Source of the DNA: Candidatus Gallispira edinburgensis
Lineage (GTDB): Bacteria; Bacillota; Clostridia; Lachnospirales; CAG-274
Direction: 5' to 3'
DNA: 41,393 nt
Assembly (NCBI GenBank): GCA_904395805.1
Contig: CAJFNV010000020.1
Span: 1-41,393, forward strand
A program made the translations under genes and the position numbers. The stretch's first letter is position 1. Each line of letters begins with the position of its first letter. The notes beneath the pieces are model-generated. The model was not told the DNA's origin, did no database searches, and saw only the letters and a list, made by a program, of their open reading frames with translations. Positions 17,450 to 26,601 of this stretch are shown here, piece after piece.

Positions 17450-17629
17450 TGTTTCGCAAGTAACTAAGGCTGGTCGTATTGCTTCGCAATACCGCTCGTC
17501 CAAGTATCCAAGGCTCCTTTTTAAAGGAGCTGTCAAGCGTAAGCTTGACTGAGGATTTTCTCCTGTTCAAGCTCAACAATGCTGCTCGCCCATGCAACAG
17601 GGGAGAAGAGTCTTTGCAGCGGAGGATTT
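17450..17629. repeat. Hairpin-mosaic repeat at the 3' end of the YfhO-type gene
   Basis: This repeat ends directly at the stop codon of the YfhO-type gene. It contains gtattgc-ttc-gcaatac, gctccttt-aa-aaaggagc, tcaagc-gtaa-gcttga and an aatgctgctcgccc block. The same modules occur at 4500-4630 and 41328-41393. The stem gtattgc/gcaatac here is gcattgc/gcaatgc at 41352-41368, a compensated change. A spurious 81-codon frame (17388-17633) runs through it on the minus strand and is not taken as a gene. The remaining bases 17321-17449 show no feature. Confidence 0.8.
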
Positions 17630-20377
17630 TCATCTCTTCTTTTTATTCTTTTTAAAGTACTTGCCCTTATTGCTCTTCTGAGGAACAACTTCACGCATTT
17701 CTTCCTCAAGAGCAGCCGCTGCCACAAGTGCAGCCTCATGATTTTTCTTTATTTTATTATCTATAAGAGTATATACAACAGCAAGTATGATACCTATAAA
17801 TGATATTACAACAGCAGGCACAAGTCCCTTAGACTTGAACTGGAACACAACAGTGTGCTCACCTGCAGGAATATCCACACCGATAACACCGTCATCACCG
17901 ATTGAAACCTTGTCAACGCTCTGTCCGTCTACAGTTACCTTCCAGCCGTCTACATAAGGAATAGAAGTAAACATTACTCCGTCCTCACTTGCATTAACGG
18001 TACCTTCAATATGAGTATCCTCAAAACTTGTAATATTGTAGGTATTTGCATTAAGTTTGTCAAAAGTTTCCTGGAACACTGCATCATCATAGCTTGCAGC
18101 ATATATTTTAACAGTACCTGTTTGTCTGTAAGTCTTTTCAAACTCACCCTTATTGGTAAGTGAGAAGTTTACTGTAATTGTTTCACCTGCACTTACATGT
18201 CCGATATCAAACAAGCTCTTTCCTGCTGAAAGTTCTCTGTCCTCATTTGCGGAATCAGTCTGATATTTAACTCTCTTTGTATTTCCCGCATCTACATAAA
18301 CATACATATACTGATCTTTGTCGGAAGTGAATGTAGCTGTTACAGTAGGTTCAAGAGCAAGATTTGCAGGATCTGTAAGTCTGTACTTAAAGCTGTTTTC
18401 ATCGATTTCTTCAGTGACCTCCATATAAGTCTTTGAAATGCTGTCAGGCTTAACAGGAGTAAACATATCCTTGTCGATTCCCGTACTCTTCTTTATAAAG
18501 TCATTCTGAACATCAAAAGGCATTGAATCCGTTGTCTGCCAGTCCTTAATGTCTGAATTTACCATAAAGCCTAAAGGCAGAGCCCTGTCATTTCTGTATA
18601 CCCATACATTGTCAAACTGTTCTTCAAAAACATATCTGTCCTTATTGATCTCTCCGTCTTTATTCATAACATATCTAATGTCAAACATAGCATCAATAAG
18701 AGGTGTAGGGTCATAGTATCTGTAGCTGTTACCTGTTGCCGCAATACCCAGATTTCCTATAAAGTCAGATATTCCTCCCGGAGCAAGAGATGAGAACTGA
18801 GAAAATCCGTTGTAATGATAAAGAGCAGCATCATTAATTGTAGTAAATCTTCTGAACTCTGTACGGTAAAACTCATTATTTTCCTTTTCATCCATATATT
18901 CAACAGCATCGGTAGTACCGTCAATATACTTTACATAAGCCTCTCTTGATGTTGTTCTGTCAAGACCTTCATAGCTTGAGAACATACACTCGGCAAATAC
19001 ACATATAAATATTATTCCCATAAGTCCGCCTATAATATCGGGCTTAGCATTTGAATAAGCATAAATAATAACCGCATACACAGCCATAGCTATAATATTT
19101 ATGATTATATCACTGTTTGTAAGTACTCTGTCAATGTCGTCAATTGAAGGAACCATTATAAACTCAGTGATCAATATAACTATAATATAAAATATTGCCG
19201 CAAATATTACAAATTCAAACTTACATGTTTTAATATTGAGAAGTCCCTTATAAGCAATATAAAGCATAATAAAACTGTAAATAAATGTATATCTGTGAGG
19301 CAGGTTAGATGGGAAATGGAAACCGTGTATCATAAAGTCCAGAGGCTTTATACAAGCACAGAGGAGCATAATTATAAGTAAGGCTGCCATTAACCATTTT
19401 TCTCTCTTATTGATCTTTGTATTAAAGAAATAGAGAGGTATAAGCATCATTGTTATTACACCGCTGTACACGTTCGGAAGGTCCTCGTTTCTCGCAAGTA
19501 CAACAGGTCTTGCACCGATAAAGTGGTTAGTAATAAGCTGATATACATTTTCATATATTTCAAAATTAGGGAAGTTTGTATCACTTGTAGCAGTCTGTCC
19601 CAGAGCAATAGCAACGGGAGCCAGAATGAACATAGCTGTCAGAGCTGAAATAATTGAAACTATGGCAAACTTGATCATTCTTGCGATCATAACCTTTTTA
19701 TTTTTCTTCCACTCATAGTTTGCAAAGAGCACCACAATGAAATATGCAGCTGTAAATATACATACAAGAACAGCCATATAGAAGTTAACTATCATTGTAA
19801 GTGTCAGGAAAATATAGTAAAGCACATGCTTGTTTTCATGTATAAGTCTTTCTACCCCGAGAGCAACAATAGGGAAGAGTGCAACTGAATCAAGCCACAT
19901 TACATTCCAGTAATAACCTGTCATAAAAGCAGTAAAAGCATAAAGCAGACCAAAAATCAGAACAGACAGATCATTCTTTTTAAAATGCTCTTTTAAATAG
20001 TAAGAAAAGAATGAAGCACTGAAACATGTCTTGATAAGTATAAAAAATGCCAGAGCCTCAGGCAAAAGCTTCTGAGGAAAAAGCAGTATCAGAAAGCTTA
20101 TAGGTGAGGCAGTATAGTATGCCATCTGGGTCACAAACTCCTTGCCCAGACCGCCTTCCCAGCTGTATAAAAGGCTTTGCCCGTTTAATATACGGCTTCT
20201 CAGTTCCTCGTGGAAAGGGGCATACTGATGATAAAGGTCAACCTTTAACACGATCTGATCCCCGAAAGGATACACATGCCTTAATATGTATGTAATACAC
20301 ATTATAATAGCTGTACAAAAGAAAGCCCCGATAACAAATCTGTTAGAATAAAACCAGTTTTCTTTCTTAAATTCCAT
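17630..20377 (-). CDS. YfhO-family membrane glycosyltransferase (GT-C type)
   Basis: This 915-residue protein has about a dozen membrane segments in its first two thirds, a large extracellular C-terminal portion and a final membrane segment followed by a Lys-rich tail. The first external loop has FGDQIVLKVDLYHQY, with D47 in the position of the GT-C catalytic Asp. The late motif DGWKVTVDG...GVDIPAGEHTVVFQF is characteristic of YfhO proteins. In Bacillus and Listeria, YfhO-like enzymes move a sugar from undecaprenyl phosphate to lipoteichoic acid on the outer face. Here it is the last gene of an operon with the matching lipid-sugar synthase and flippase, 12 bases after the flippase gene, with an AAGGAG site. 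The acceptor polymer is not shown by the sequence. Confidence 0.88.
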   Translation of the reverse strand: MEFKKENWFYSNRFVIGAFFCTAIIMCITYILRHVYPFGDQIVLKVDLYHQYAPFHEELRSRILNGQSLLYSWEGGLGKEFVTQMAYYTASPISFLILLFPQKLLPEALAFFILIKTCFSASFFSYYLKEHFKKNDLSVLIFGLLYAFTAFMTGYYWNVMWLDSVALFPIVALGVERLIHENKHVLYYIFLTLTMIVNFYMAVLVCIFTAAYFIVVLFANYEWKKNKKVMIARMIKFAIVSIISALTAMFILAPVAIALGQTATSDTNFPNFEIYENVYQLITNHFIGARPVVLARNEDLPNVYSGVITMMLIPLYFFNTKINKREKWLMAALLIIMLLCACIKPLDFMIHGFHFPSNLPHRYTFIYSFIMLYIAYKGLLNIKTCKFEFVIFAAIFYIIVILITEFIMVPSIDDIDRVLTNSDIIINIIAMAVYAVIIYAYSNAKPDIIGGLMGIIFICVFAECMFSSYEGLDRTTSREAYVKYIDGTTDAVEYMDEKENNEFYRTEFRRFTTINDAALYHYNGFSQFSSLAPGGISDFIGNLGIAATGNSYRYYDPTPLIDAMFDIRYVMNKDGEINKDRYVFEEQFDNVWVYRNDRALPLGFMVNSDIKDWQTTDSMPFDVQNDFIKKSTGIDKDMFTPVKPDSISKTYMEVTEEIDENSFKYRLTDPANLALEPTVTATFTSDKDQYMYVYVDAGNTKRVKYQTDSANEDRELSAGKSLFDIGHVSAGETITVNFSLTNKGEFEKTYRQTGTVKIYAASYDDAVFQETFDKLNANTYNITSFEDTHIEGTVNASEDGVMFTSIPYVDGWKVTVDGQSVDKVSIGDDGVIGVDIPAGEHTVVFQFKSKGLVPAVVISFIGIILAVVYTLIDNKIKKNHEAALVAAAALEEEMREVVPQKSNKGKYFKKNKKKR

Positions 20378-20389
20378 TACAAATTCTCC

Positions 20390-20818
20390 TTACTTGAATA
20401 TAAATAATTTACTGAAAATGTAGTTTAAAACCACAATTACAAACTGTGCGGCAATTTTACAGAAGCTGTCGTTCCATTTCAGAACAACCGTTGTAACATT
20501 CATCCACACTACTTCAAAGCCCAGTGACAAAAGCCTTGCACCTACAAAGGCGGTTATTTCCTTAAAAAGCACACCTGCATCCATTGACATTGACTGGAAC
20601 ACAAAAAGCTTGTTTGTTACAAATGCAAAGGAAACAGCCAGTATCCAGCTTGCAACAGTTGAAATATTTATTATTAAAGGTGTAGGCTCCTTTCCATGAG
20701 CAAGAAGTCTTTTTACCACCTCATAGGAAACTATACTTACAACAGTTGTCAGCACTCCGAATATCAAATAACTTATGGTCTCTCTGTTTACAAGGGCTTT
20801 TATAAATGTTTCGATCAT
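20390..20818 (-). CDS. GtrA/GtcA-family membrane protein (putative lipid-sugar flippase)
   Basis: This 142-residue protein has four membrane segments and the GtrA pattern: an N-terminal ETISYLIFGVLTT, a central SFAFVTNKLFVF and a C-terminal VLNYIFSKLFIF. Family members are thought to flip polyprenyl-phosphate sugars across the membrane. The start ATG overlaps the stop of the upstream glycosyltransferase gene (ATGA), which implies translational coupling. It lies between the enzyme that would load the lipid and the enzyme that would use it. Confidence 0.9.
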   Translation of the reverse strand: MIETFIKALVNRETISYLIFGVLTTVVSIVSYEVVKRLLAHGKEPTPLIINISTVASWILAVSFAFVTNKLFVFQSMSMDAGVLFKEITAFVGARLLSLGFEVVWMNVTTVVLKWNDSFCKIAAQFVIVVLNYIFSKLFIFK

Positions 20819-21777
20819 TCATATCTCCCCCTTCCATAGTCATTTACAGGATTGTCTATATTTGTCTTGCCTATGATATACACAGGTCTGTTTTTGACTT
20901 CGATATATATTTTGGCAACATATTCCCCAAGTATACCGCAGCATAAAATTATGCAGCCTCCCAAAAACAGGAGTATAGCAATAATTGAAGCATATCCCGG
21001 GAAATCTTTTCCATGTATAAGTGTCTTTATAACTATATAAATCAGATATACAAATGAAAAGGACGAAACAATTGAGCCAAAATATATAGCTATTTTAAGG
21101 GGAACAGTAGAAAAAGCTGTAATGCCTTCAATAGCATATTTAAAAAGCCCCCAGAAGTTCCACTTTGTTTCACCTGCAGCTCTTTCCACATCTTCAAAGT
21201 CTATCCACTTTGTATCAAAGCCTACCCAGCTGAAAATACCCTTGCTGAATCTCTGGACCTCACTCATTGCAATAACGGCGTCTATCATTTTTCTGTTCAT
21301 CATTCTGAAATCCCCGGCACCGTCAGGCATGTCCACATCTGAAATTTTATTTATGAATCTGTAAAATCCTCTTGTAAAAAGAGTTCTCATAAAGGGGTCT
21401 CCGTCTCTTGTTGCCCTGTTTGTTGCACAGCAGTCATAGCCTTCTTCCATAGCCTTAAGCATATCGGGTATAAGTGCAGGCGGATGCTGCAGATCCGCAT
21501 CCATAACAACGGCATAATCTCCCCTTGAATTTTTAAGTCCCGCATACATTGCAGACTCCTTGCCGAAATTTCTTGAAAATGAAATATACTTTACTCTTTC
21601 ATCTTCTTTAGCAAGTTCTTTCATTATTGACAAAGTATCATCCCTGCTGCCATCATCTATAAATATAAAGTTAAAATCATAATCTTTTATAGTATTTATG
21701 ACCCTGCAGCTCTCATCGTAAAACATTTTAAGAACTGCGGACTCATTATAGCAAGGGACTATTAATTCTACCAGCAT
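20815..21777 (-). CDS. GT2 polyprenyl-phosphate glycosyltransferase (CsbB/GtrB-like)
   Basis: This 320-residue protein has an N-terminal GT-A domain beginning VELIVPCYNE, an IDDGSRDDT loop, the metal-binding D93-A-D95 in MDADLQHPP, and two C-terminal membrane segments (about 225-300). It would transfer a hexose or N-acetylhexosamine from a nucleotide sugar to undecaprenyl phosphate at the cytoplasmic face. It is the first gene of the operon with the GtrA-like and YfhO-like genes. AGGAAGG precedes the ATG. The sugar cannot be told from sequence. Confidence 0.92.
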   Translation of the reverse strand: MLVELIVPCYNESAVLKMFYDESCRVINTIKDYDFNFIFIDDGSRDDTLSIMKELAKEDERVKYISFSRNFGKESAMYAGLKNSRGDYAVVMDADLQHPPALIPDMLKAMEEGYDCCATNRATRDGDPFMRTLFTRGFYRFINKISDVDMPDGAGDFRMMNRKMIDAVIAMSEVQRFSKGIFSWVGFDTKWIDFEDVERAAGETKWNFWGLFKYAIEGITAFSTVPLKIAIYFGSIVSSFSFVYLIYIVIKTLIHGKDFPGYASIIAILLFLGGCIILCCGILGEYVAKIYIEVKNRPVYIIGKTNIDNPVNDYGRGRYE

Positions 21778-21961
21778 AATAGTATCCTTCCTCTATCACG
21801 TTTAATAGCATACATACCTATTTTACCCCAAATCAAATAATATAGCAACAAATTTTTTGTATTTTTTCATTAAAAATGGCTAAAATACCATTAAAGCTTC
21901 TTGCAAGCAAATAATATTAACTTAAGCTTTCCGGAAACTAAAAGTAACCTGTTATTTGTAG

Positions 21962-21980
21962 GGGCGAGCATTGCTCGCCC
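21962..21980. repeat. Short perfect palindrome in the glycosylation/OPT intergenic region
   Basis: An 8-bp perfect stem gggcgagc-att-gctcgccc is flanked by AT-rich DNA. The gctcgccc piece is also part of the hairpin-mosaic repeats at 4598 and 17583, so this may be a minimal member of that family. It lies between divergent operons, upstream of the OPT gene. The rest of 21778-22046 shows no gene. Confidence 0.6.
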
Positions 21981-22046
21981 GCAATTTTCCGTTCTTAATA
22001 TTTAAATCGGCAGCAACACAAAAAATCACAGAAAGGTAAATGCACA

Positions 22047-23846
22047 ATGAAAAACAAGCAGGAACTAACTTATACATCAGTAATTACAGGAATTCTCCTT
22101 GCCGTAGCCTTCGGCGGAGCAAATGCCTATCTTGGCTTGCGTGTAGGTATGACGGTTTCTGCCTCAATTCCTGCAGCAGTTTTGTCAATGGGTATAATAA
22201 GACTTGTTTTAAAGCGAAATTCAATCCTTGAAAACAACATGGTACAGACCATAGGTTCAGCAGGAGAATCCATTGCCTCGGGAGCAATATTTACACTTCC
22301 CGCCCTTTTTATGTGGTCGGCGGAATGGGGGACTGACCCTCCTTCCTTAATTGAAATATGCCTTATATCTCTCTGCGGCGGAATGCTGGGAGTTGCCTTT
22401 ATGATACCCTTAAGAAGTGTTCTTATATCAAACCCTGCCGAAAATCTTCCCTATCCCGAAGGCACAGCCTGTGCCGAGGTCTTAACGGCAGGAGAAGAAA
22501 AGGGAGCATCTGCCTCAACTATATTTAAAGGTCTTTCATTTGCGGGGATTTATAAAATACTTTCAGACGGTATGGGACTTTTCCCCTCACAGCTCCACTA
22601 TGAACCCAAAAGCTTTAAAGGCAGCGGCATAGGTATTGATATTCTTCCTGCCTTAACGGGTGTGGGCTATATATGCGGACCTAAAATTTCAGCATATATG
22701 CTTGGAGGCGGTATTTTGTCATGGCTTGTACTTATGCCCCTTCTTTATTTTATGGGCAGCGATACACTTGTAGGTATGGATTCCCACGGCATATGGAGCA
22801 GTTATATAAGGTATATAGGTGCAGGAGCAGTTGCGGCAGGAGGCATAATAAGCCTTGTAAAGTCCCTGCCCCTTATTATAACAACATTTACAAAAGCTTT
22901 TAAAGGTATGAACAATAACACGGAAGACTCAAAAAGGGATATTCCCTTTAAATATATTCTTTTTCTTATAGCCATACTCATACTTATAATATGGCTCGTT
23001 CCCTTTATACCTGTTACATTTATGGGAGCCCTTATAATAGCACTTTTCGGATTTTTCTTTGCCACAGTGTCCTCAAGGCTTGTAGGACTTGTAGGCAGTT
23101 CAAATAACCCCGTATCGGGTATGACAATAGCAACACTTCTCATTTCCGCCTTTATATTAAAAGCAAGCGGTTACGATGCAAGGAGCGGTATGATAGGCGC
23201 CATAGCAATAGGCTCAGTAATATGTATTGTAGTTGCCGTTGCGGGAGATACCTCACAGGATCTTAAAACAGGCTATATACTGGGAGCAACACCCTATAAA
23301 CAGCAGATCGGGGAATTTATAGGCGTTGCCGTTTCATCACTTTTTATAGGAGCAATACTTTTTCTTCTAAACAAGGCATGGGGCTATGGCTCCACAGAGC
23401 TGCCCGCACCCCAGGCAACACTTATGAAACTTGTTGTGGAAGGCGTAATGGGCGGCTCACTGCCATGGACCCTTGTGTTTATAGGCGCCTTTATAGCAGT
23501 AATTATTGAAATAATAGGTATACCCGTTCTTCCTTTCTGTATCGGCATTTATCTGCCAATTCATTTAAGTATGGGTATTATGTCTGGAGGTCTTGTCCGC
23601 CTCTGGTCAGACAGCAAAAAAGTCGACAGCAAAACAGGTGTACTCTACTCATCGGGTATGATAGCAGGCGAAGGTCTTGTAGGTATCATCCTTGCCCTTC
23701 TTGCCATAATACCTCTGGGCGCAGGAACCCTCGGCTCATTTATCAATGTTTCAGATTCCTTTTCCCTTGGAAGTATAGGGGGATTTATAGCCTTTATACT
23801 CCTTGTAACGGGACTTATATACACCATAAACAAAAGCAGAAAATAA
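22047..23846 (+). CDS. OPT family oligopeptide transporter
   Basis: This 599-residue polytopic membrane protein of the OPT superfamily has the family features LAVAFGGANAYLGLRVGMTVSASIPAAV near the N-terminus, GSAGESIASGAIF, the NLPYPEGTACAEVL motif, and VAGDTSQDLKTGYILGATPYKQQIGE. Bacterial OPT proteins import short peptides or, in the YSL branch, metal chelates. No periplasmic or cytosolic partner is needed, and none is adjacent. The ATG at 22047 follows GAAAGG by about 11 bases; an out-of-frame ATG at 22040 is ignored. It appears to be monocistronic, with a strong terminator 10 bases after the stop. Confidence 0.93.
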   Translation: MKNKQELTYTSVITGILLAVAFGGANAYLGLRVGMTVSASIPAAVLSMGIIRLVLKRNSILENNMVQTIGSAGESIASGAIFTLPALFMWSAEWGTDPPSLIEICLISLCGGMLGVAFMIPLRSVLISNPAENLPYPEGTACAEVLTAGEEKGASASTIFKGLSFAGIYKILSDGMGLFPSQLHYEPKSFKGSGIGIDILPALTGVGYICGPKISAYMLGGGILSWLVLMPLLYFMGSDTLVGMDSHGIWSSYIRYIGAGAVAAGGIISLVKSLPLIITTFTKAFKGMNNNTEDSKRDIPFKYILFLIAILILIIWLVPFIPVTFMGALIIALFGFFFATVSSRLVGLVGSSNNPVSGMTIATLLISAFILKASGYDARSGMIGAIAIGSVICIVVAVAGDTSQDLKTGYILGATPYKQQIGEFIGVAVSSLFIGAILFLLNKAWGYGSTELPAPQATLMKLVVEGVMGGSLPWTLVFIGAFIAVIIEIIGIPVLPFCIGIYLPIHLSMGIMSGGLVRLWSDSKKVDSKTGVLYSSGMIAGEGLVGIILALLAIIPLGAGTLGSFINVSDSFSLGSIGGFIAFILLVTGLIYTINKSRK

Positions 23847-23855
23847 AACACTAAA

Positions 23856-23914
23856 AAAATCTCCCTTTCATGTATCAGACTTCATAAAACCTTTTACATG
23901 TAAGGGAGATTTTA
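23856..23914 (+). terminator. Terminator after the OPT gene
   Basis: The arm aaaatctccctt with catgt (to 23873) pairs with acatg and aagggagatttt (23896-23913), enclosing a loop of about 22 bases. Poly-A and poly-T flanks allow function in both directions, which suits the converging gene at 23929. Confidence 0.8.
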
Positions 23915-23928
23915 CACTTTGTAAAATA

Positions 23929-24843
23929 CTAATTTAAAATTTTTACTTTTATTTTAGGTAACATAACCCCTAAATCATCAGCCCCAATATCCTTTTCTTT
24001 TTTATACATTTTTGAAATAAAGCTAACATCAATTTTGCTGTTTCCTACCGGAATACTTAAATAATCTGCAGTATTTGTTTCATCTCTCCCTTCTATTCTA
24101 CGAACAGTAATTATATTATTTTTCATCAATTTCTTAAAATCCCCGTATAATTTTATTCGTTTTTCTTCTTCAAATTTATTATTAAACGCAATTACATATT
24201 TAATTTTTATATATCCGTCAACCTCTGTAACTTGCTTAATAAAACTTTTACTCTGATCAATTGCAATTCTTTTTCTGCTTCGGTATTTGATCCATGTAAA
24301 ATAAAAAACGAATAAAACTAACGGAATTGTAATAATATAAAACTGTACAAATATTGAAACTTCCTTTTCAGGTTCATCAACAAAAGGAGGTTCCTGAATA
24401 CAGAGAATTGCATTACGATGTTCCATTGGCAGATATGCAATTCTAAGATATTGCCCGTTTTCTCTCACAACCCCTCCTCTGTTATATGTCTTTCTGTATC
24501 CGGATGCAATAATTCCATGGGAATAGCTGAACTCAACACCGTTTATACTAAAACTTTCCATTTCTCCCTGACTATATGGTGTATAATCTTCAACATACCC
24601 TTCAACTGTAATATAATCTCCTGAATTAAAACATATAATAGGGTCTATTTCAATTATAAACACACACGCTAAAACCACAAAACAAGCAATTCCCCAAAGA
24701 ATGGTTTTAAAAAACAAGATTATACTTTTATTCATTGTAATATAATTATACAAACAAACGAAAAAAAACAATACAGGTACTAAGACTAAAATATTTAACT
24801 CAAATTTAGGATAATATAAAATCAAGCTTTTACCTCTTCTCAT
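23929..24843 (-). CDS. Two-pass membrane protein of unknown function
   Basis: This protein of up to 304 residues has two N-terminal membrane segments (about 17-33 and 43-66), an exported loop of roughly 100 residues (about 70-165) that includes a small beta-rich part (GDYITVEGYVEDYTPY), a third membrane segment (about 168-188) and a basic cytosolic domain. I do not recognise the family; the loop loosely resembles DUF3592-type proteins. There is no ribosome site before ATG 24843. The only one, AGAGGT, lies within the first codons, 7 bases before an in-frame TTG at 24825, which may be the real start. It lies at the downstream edge of an AT-rich group of small genes on this strand and may have its own promoter in the 130 AT-rich bases before it. 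Confidence 0.65.
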   Translation of the reverse strand: MRRGKSLILYYPKFELNILVLVPVLFFFVCLYNYITMNKSIILFFKTILWGIACFVVLACVFIIEIDPIICFNSGDYITVEGYVEDYTPYSQGEMESFSINGVEFSYSHGIIASGYRKTYNRGGVVRENGQYLRIAYLPMEHRNAILCIQEPPFVDEPEKEVSIFVQFYIITIPLVLFVFYFTWIKYRSRKRIAIDQSKSFIKQVTEVDGYIKIKYVIAFNNKFEEEKRIKLYGDFKKLMKNNIITVRRIEGRDETNTADYLSIPVGNSKIDVSFISKMYKKEKDIGADDLGVMLPKIKVKILN

Positions 24844-24975
24844 TAAAATAGTTTTTTATACATGAAAGTCTTTATATACTACTATACATAAACTTCAATA
24901 CTAATATCAATATATATAATTATTTTTAATATTTAAAATCTAATAATTAACTATAAAGATAGTATTACGTTTCTT

Positions 24976-25443
24976 TTACTTCCACAAGTTCTCCCTATAT
25001 GTAAGCAAATCTTCCAATTCTTCTTTTTCCTCGGTATTTTCACAAAGTCCTATGGCTTCTCTGATAAAATCAATATGTTCATCAAAAGAGATCACACCGT
25101 CGCACACATAGCCAAAATCTGTCAATTCCTTGTAAACCATATATTTAAACTTATCCTCTTTAAGCAGATCAATACATATATCATAAGCCTCATAATAATG
25201 ATTTGTTAAATTCAGCATATCAAGATACATATGGTAAGCATTCTCATTATTGCTGTCCCTTTCGATCCAGAATTTATATAAACTGTCCAGATAATCAAAC
25301 AACTCACTGTTTAACGGATCATCTAACATTAATTTATCTGTTTTTCTTATGTATTCCTCAAGCTCGCTGTTAGGAATCATCCCTAAATCACTAATAATAT
25401 ACCTTTCAACATTAATATTATCTGTTTTTATTGTATCTTTCAT
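24976..25443 (-). CDS. Hypothetical alpha-helical acidic protein
   Basis: This protein of about 155 residues is not recognised. It is rich in Asp, Glu and Tyr and appears to be all helical, with helix pairs that could form a TPR-like fold (SELFDYLDSLYKFWIERD, HYYEAYDICIDLLKED). It has no signal peptide. The frame is open from a GTG at 25458 that directly abuts the stop of the upstream gene, but the AGGTGG site overlaps that GTG, so ATG 25443 is preferred. Tight packing with the preceding gene indicates an operon. Size and composition are like cytosolic immunity proteins, but that is only an impression. Confidence 0.6.
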   Translation of the reverse strand: MKDTIKTDNINVERYIISDLGMIPNSELEEYIRKTDKLMLDDPLNSELFDYLDSLYKFWIERDSNNENAYHMYLDMLNLTNHYYEAYDICIDLLKEDKFKYMVYKELTDFGYVCDGVISFDEHIDFIREAIGLCENTEEKEELEDLLTYRENLWK

Positions 25444-25458
25444 TTCATCGCCCGCCAC

Positions 25459-26004
25459 CTATTTATCTTTTTTAGGATCATAATTTATAAGCTTTATTAC
25501 ACTTTCGGCAAAATCGATCCAGTCAGCCTTTTCGTCCAGATATATCAACTTTATTCCGTGATACCCCGTCCTGTCATATTTGTTTAATGACGCATATTTT
25601 CCCCAGCCAGTATTTCTGCCGATATCAATGATCTTCTTGCCTTTAGTAGCTTTTGTATATCCCTTTATACCATAATACATTTCTTCAAGTGTTTTGATCT
25701 TTTTATTGTCAAAATAATAATATGGATTTACATTTTCCTTACTTACACTGAATTTAAGAGCTTCTGCTACTTCCTCTGCCCTATATGGAGCTTTTAATTC
25801 AACTGGATGATTTGCAAACCCGTTGTCCTTTTTATAAACTTCATTATATTCCTCAGCAGTAACTTCTCTTTCCTCAATATCACCATAAAGATCAACTTCT
25901 TCAAAAGGCTGCCCCTTTGTACCATATGTAAATATTGCAATATCATTATTCTCATCAACAAAAATATCAACTCTCATTCCATTCTTGCTTATAAAATATT
26001 TCAT
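25459..26004 (-). CDS. Hypothetical cytosolic protein in the small-gene island
   Basis: This 181-residue protein of unknown family has a beta-rich start (MKYFISKNGMRVDIFVDENN) followed by a mixed alpha/beta domain with many Tyr and Lys residues (KGYTKATKGKKIIDIGRNTGWG). It has no signal peptide or membrane segment. A strong AAGGAGG site precedes ATG 26004. The next gene starts at or just after its stop, so both are in one operon. Confidence 0.65.
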   Translation of the reverse strand: MKYFISKNGMRVDIFVDENNDIAIFTYGTKGQPFEEVDLYGDIEEREVTAEEYNEVYKKDNGFANHPVELKAPYRAEEVAEALKFSVSKENVNPYYYFDNKKIKTLEEMYYGIKGYTKATKGKKIIDIGRNTGWGKYASLNKYDRTGYHGIKLIYLDEKADWIDFAESVIKLINYDPKKDK

Positions 26005-26049
26005 ATGTCCTCCTTCCTGATTACCTGATTTGCATTCCCTCTGAAACTG

Positions 26050-26554
26050 TCATAATTTAATACTGTTATTTATAATATCATCCCTTAATTTTTCATACTT
26101 ATCACGAATAGAAATGTAAATATCACCAATATTCAAAATTTCTTCAACCGCCCGAAGCTTTAATTCATCATTACTGCTGTTGTCTGCTATTAACTCAAGC
26201 AAATCAAATTTTTCATCAAATTTATCGGCTAATTCATAAAAAGCAGCCGTTTCTATGAGAAAATTAACATCTTCTTCATTATTGAATACTTCTTTACCTT
26301 TAAGTTCCATATATCTGTTGCAGAAATATTCTATATTATCACTGAAAAAACGATTGTAATAAAACCTTTCCTTATCCTCTTTTAAATTAAAACCTTCCCG
26401 AAAGATCCATACAATAATAAGTTAAGTCGAAATACAAATCTAATGGTAAATTCTCATTTTCTGCAATTTTTTCAATATAAGATTTTCCTTTTACTAAAAG
26501 TGTATATATATCTTTTTCGCAAAGTATGTTATCAATATCATTTTTTACATTCAT
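26050..26554 (-). pseudogene. Frameshifted paralogue of the 165-residue island protein
   Basis: A gene begins at ATG 26554 with an AAGGTG site and encodes MNVKNDIDNILCEKDIYTLL onward, but meets a stop at about 26390 after LSGRF. The coding sense continues in the +1 frame (GFNLKEDKERFYYNRFF) into the frame that ends at 26050. Removing one G from the GGG run near 26400 restores one continuous protein of about 167 residues. That protein aligns along its length with the neighbour at 26898-27395; for example NNEEDVNFLIETAAF matches CNDEDVLMLIELAAC. It is either a broken duplicate or a sequencing error in a short homopolymer. The 86-codon frame starting at 26310 is only its C-terminal part. Confidence 0.7.
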
Positions 26555-26601
26555 ATTATCACCTTACTTTAAAGAACATTTTCTTTATCATTTACTGATA
26601 T

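Noticed and set aside
17388..17633. 81-codon open frame on the minus strand
   Set aside because: It lies in the hairpin-mosaic repeat and overlaps the end of the YfhO-type gene; its sequence is translated repeat.
26050..26310. Independent 86-residue gene
   Set aside because: It lacks its own ribosome site and matches the C-terminal half of the neighbouring paralogue; the upstream half is present in another frame.
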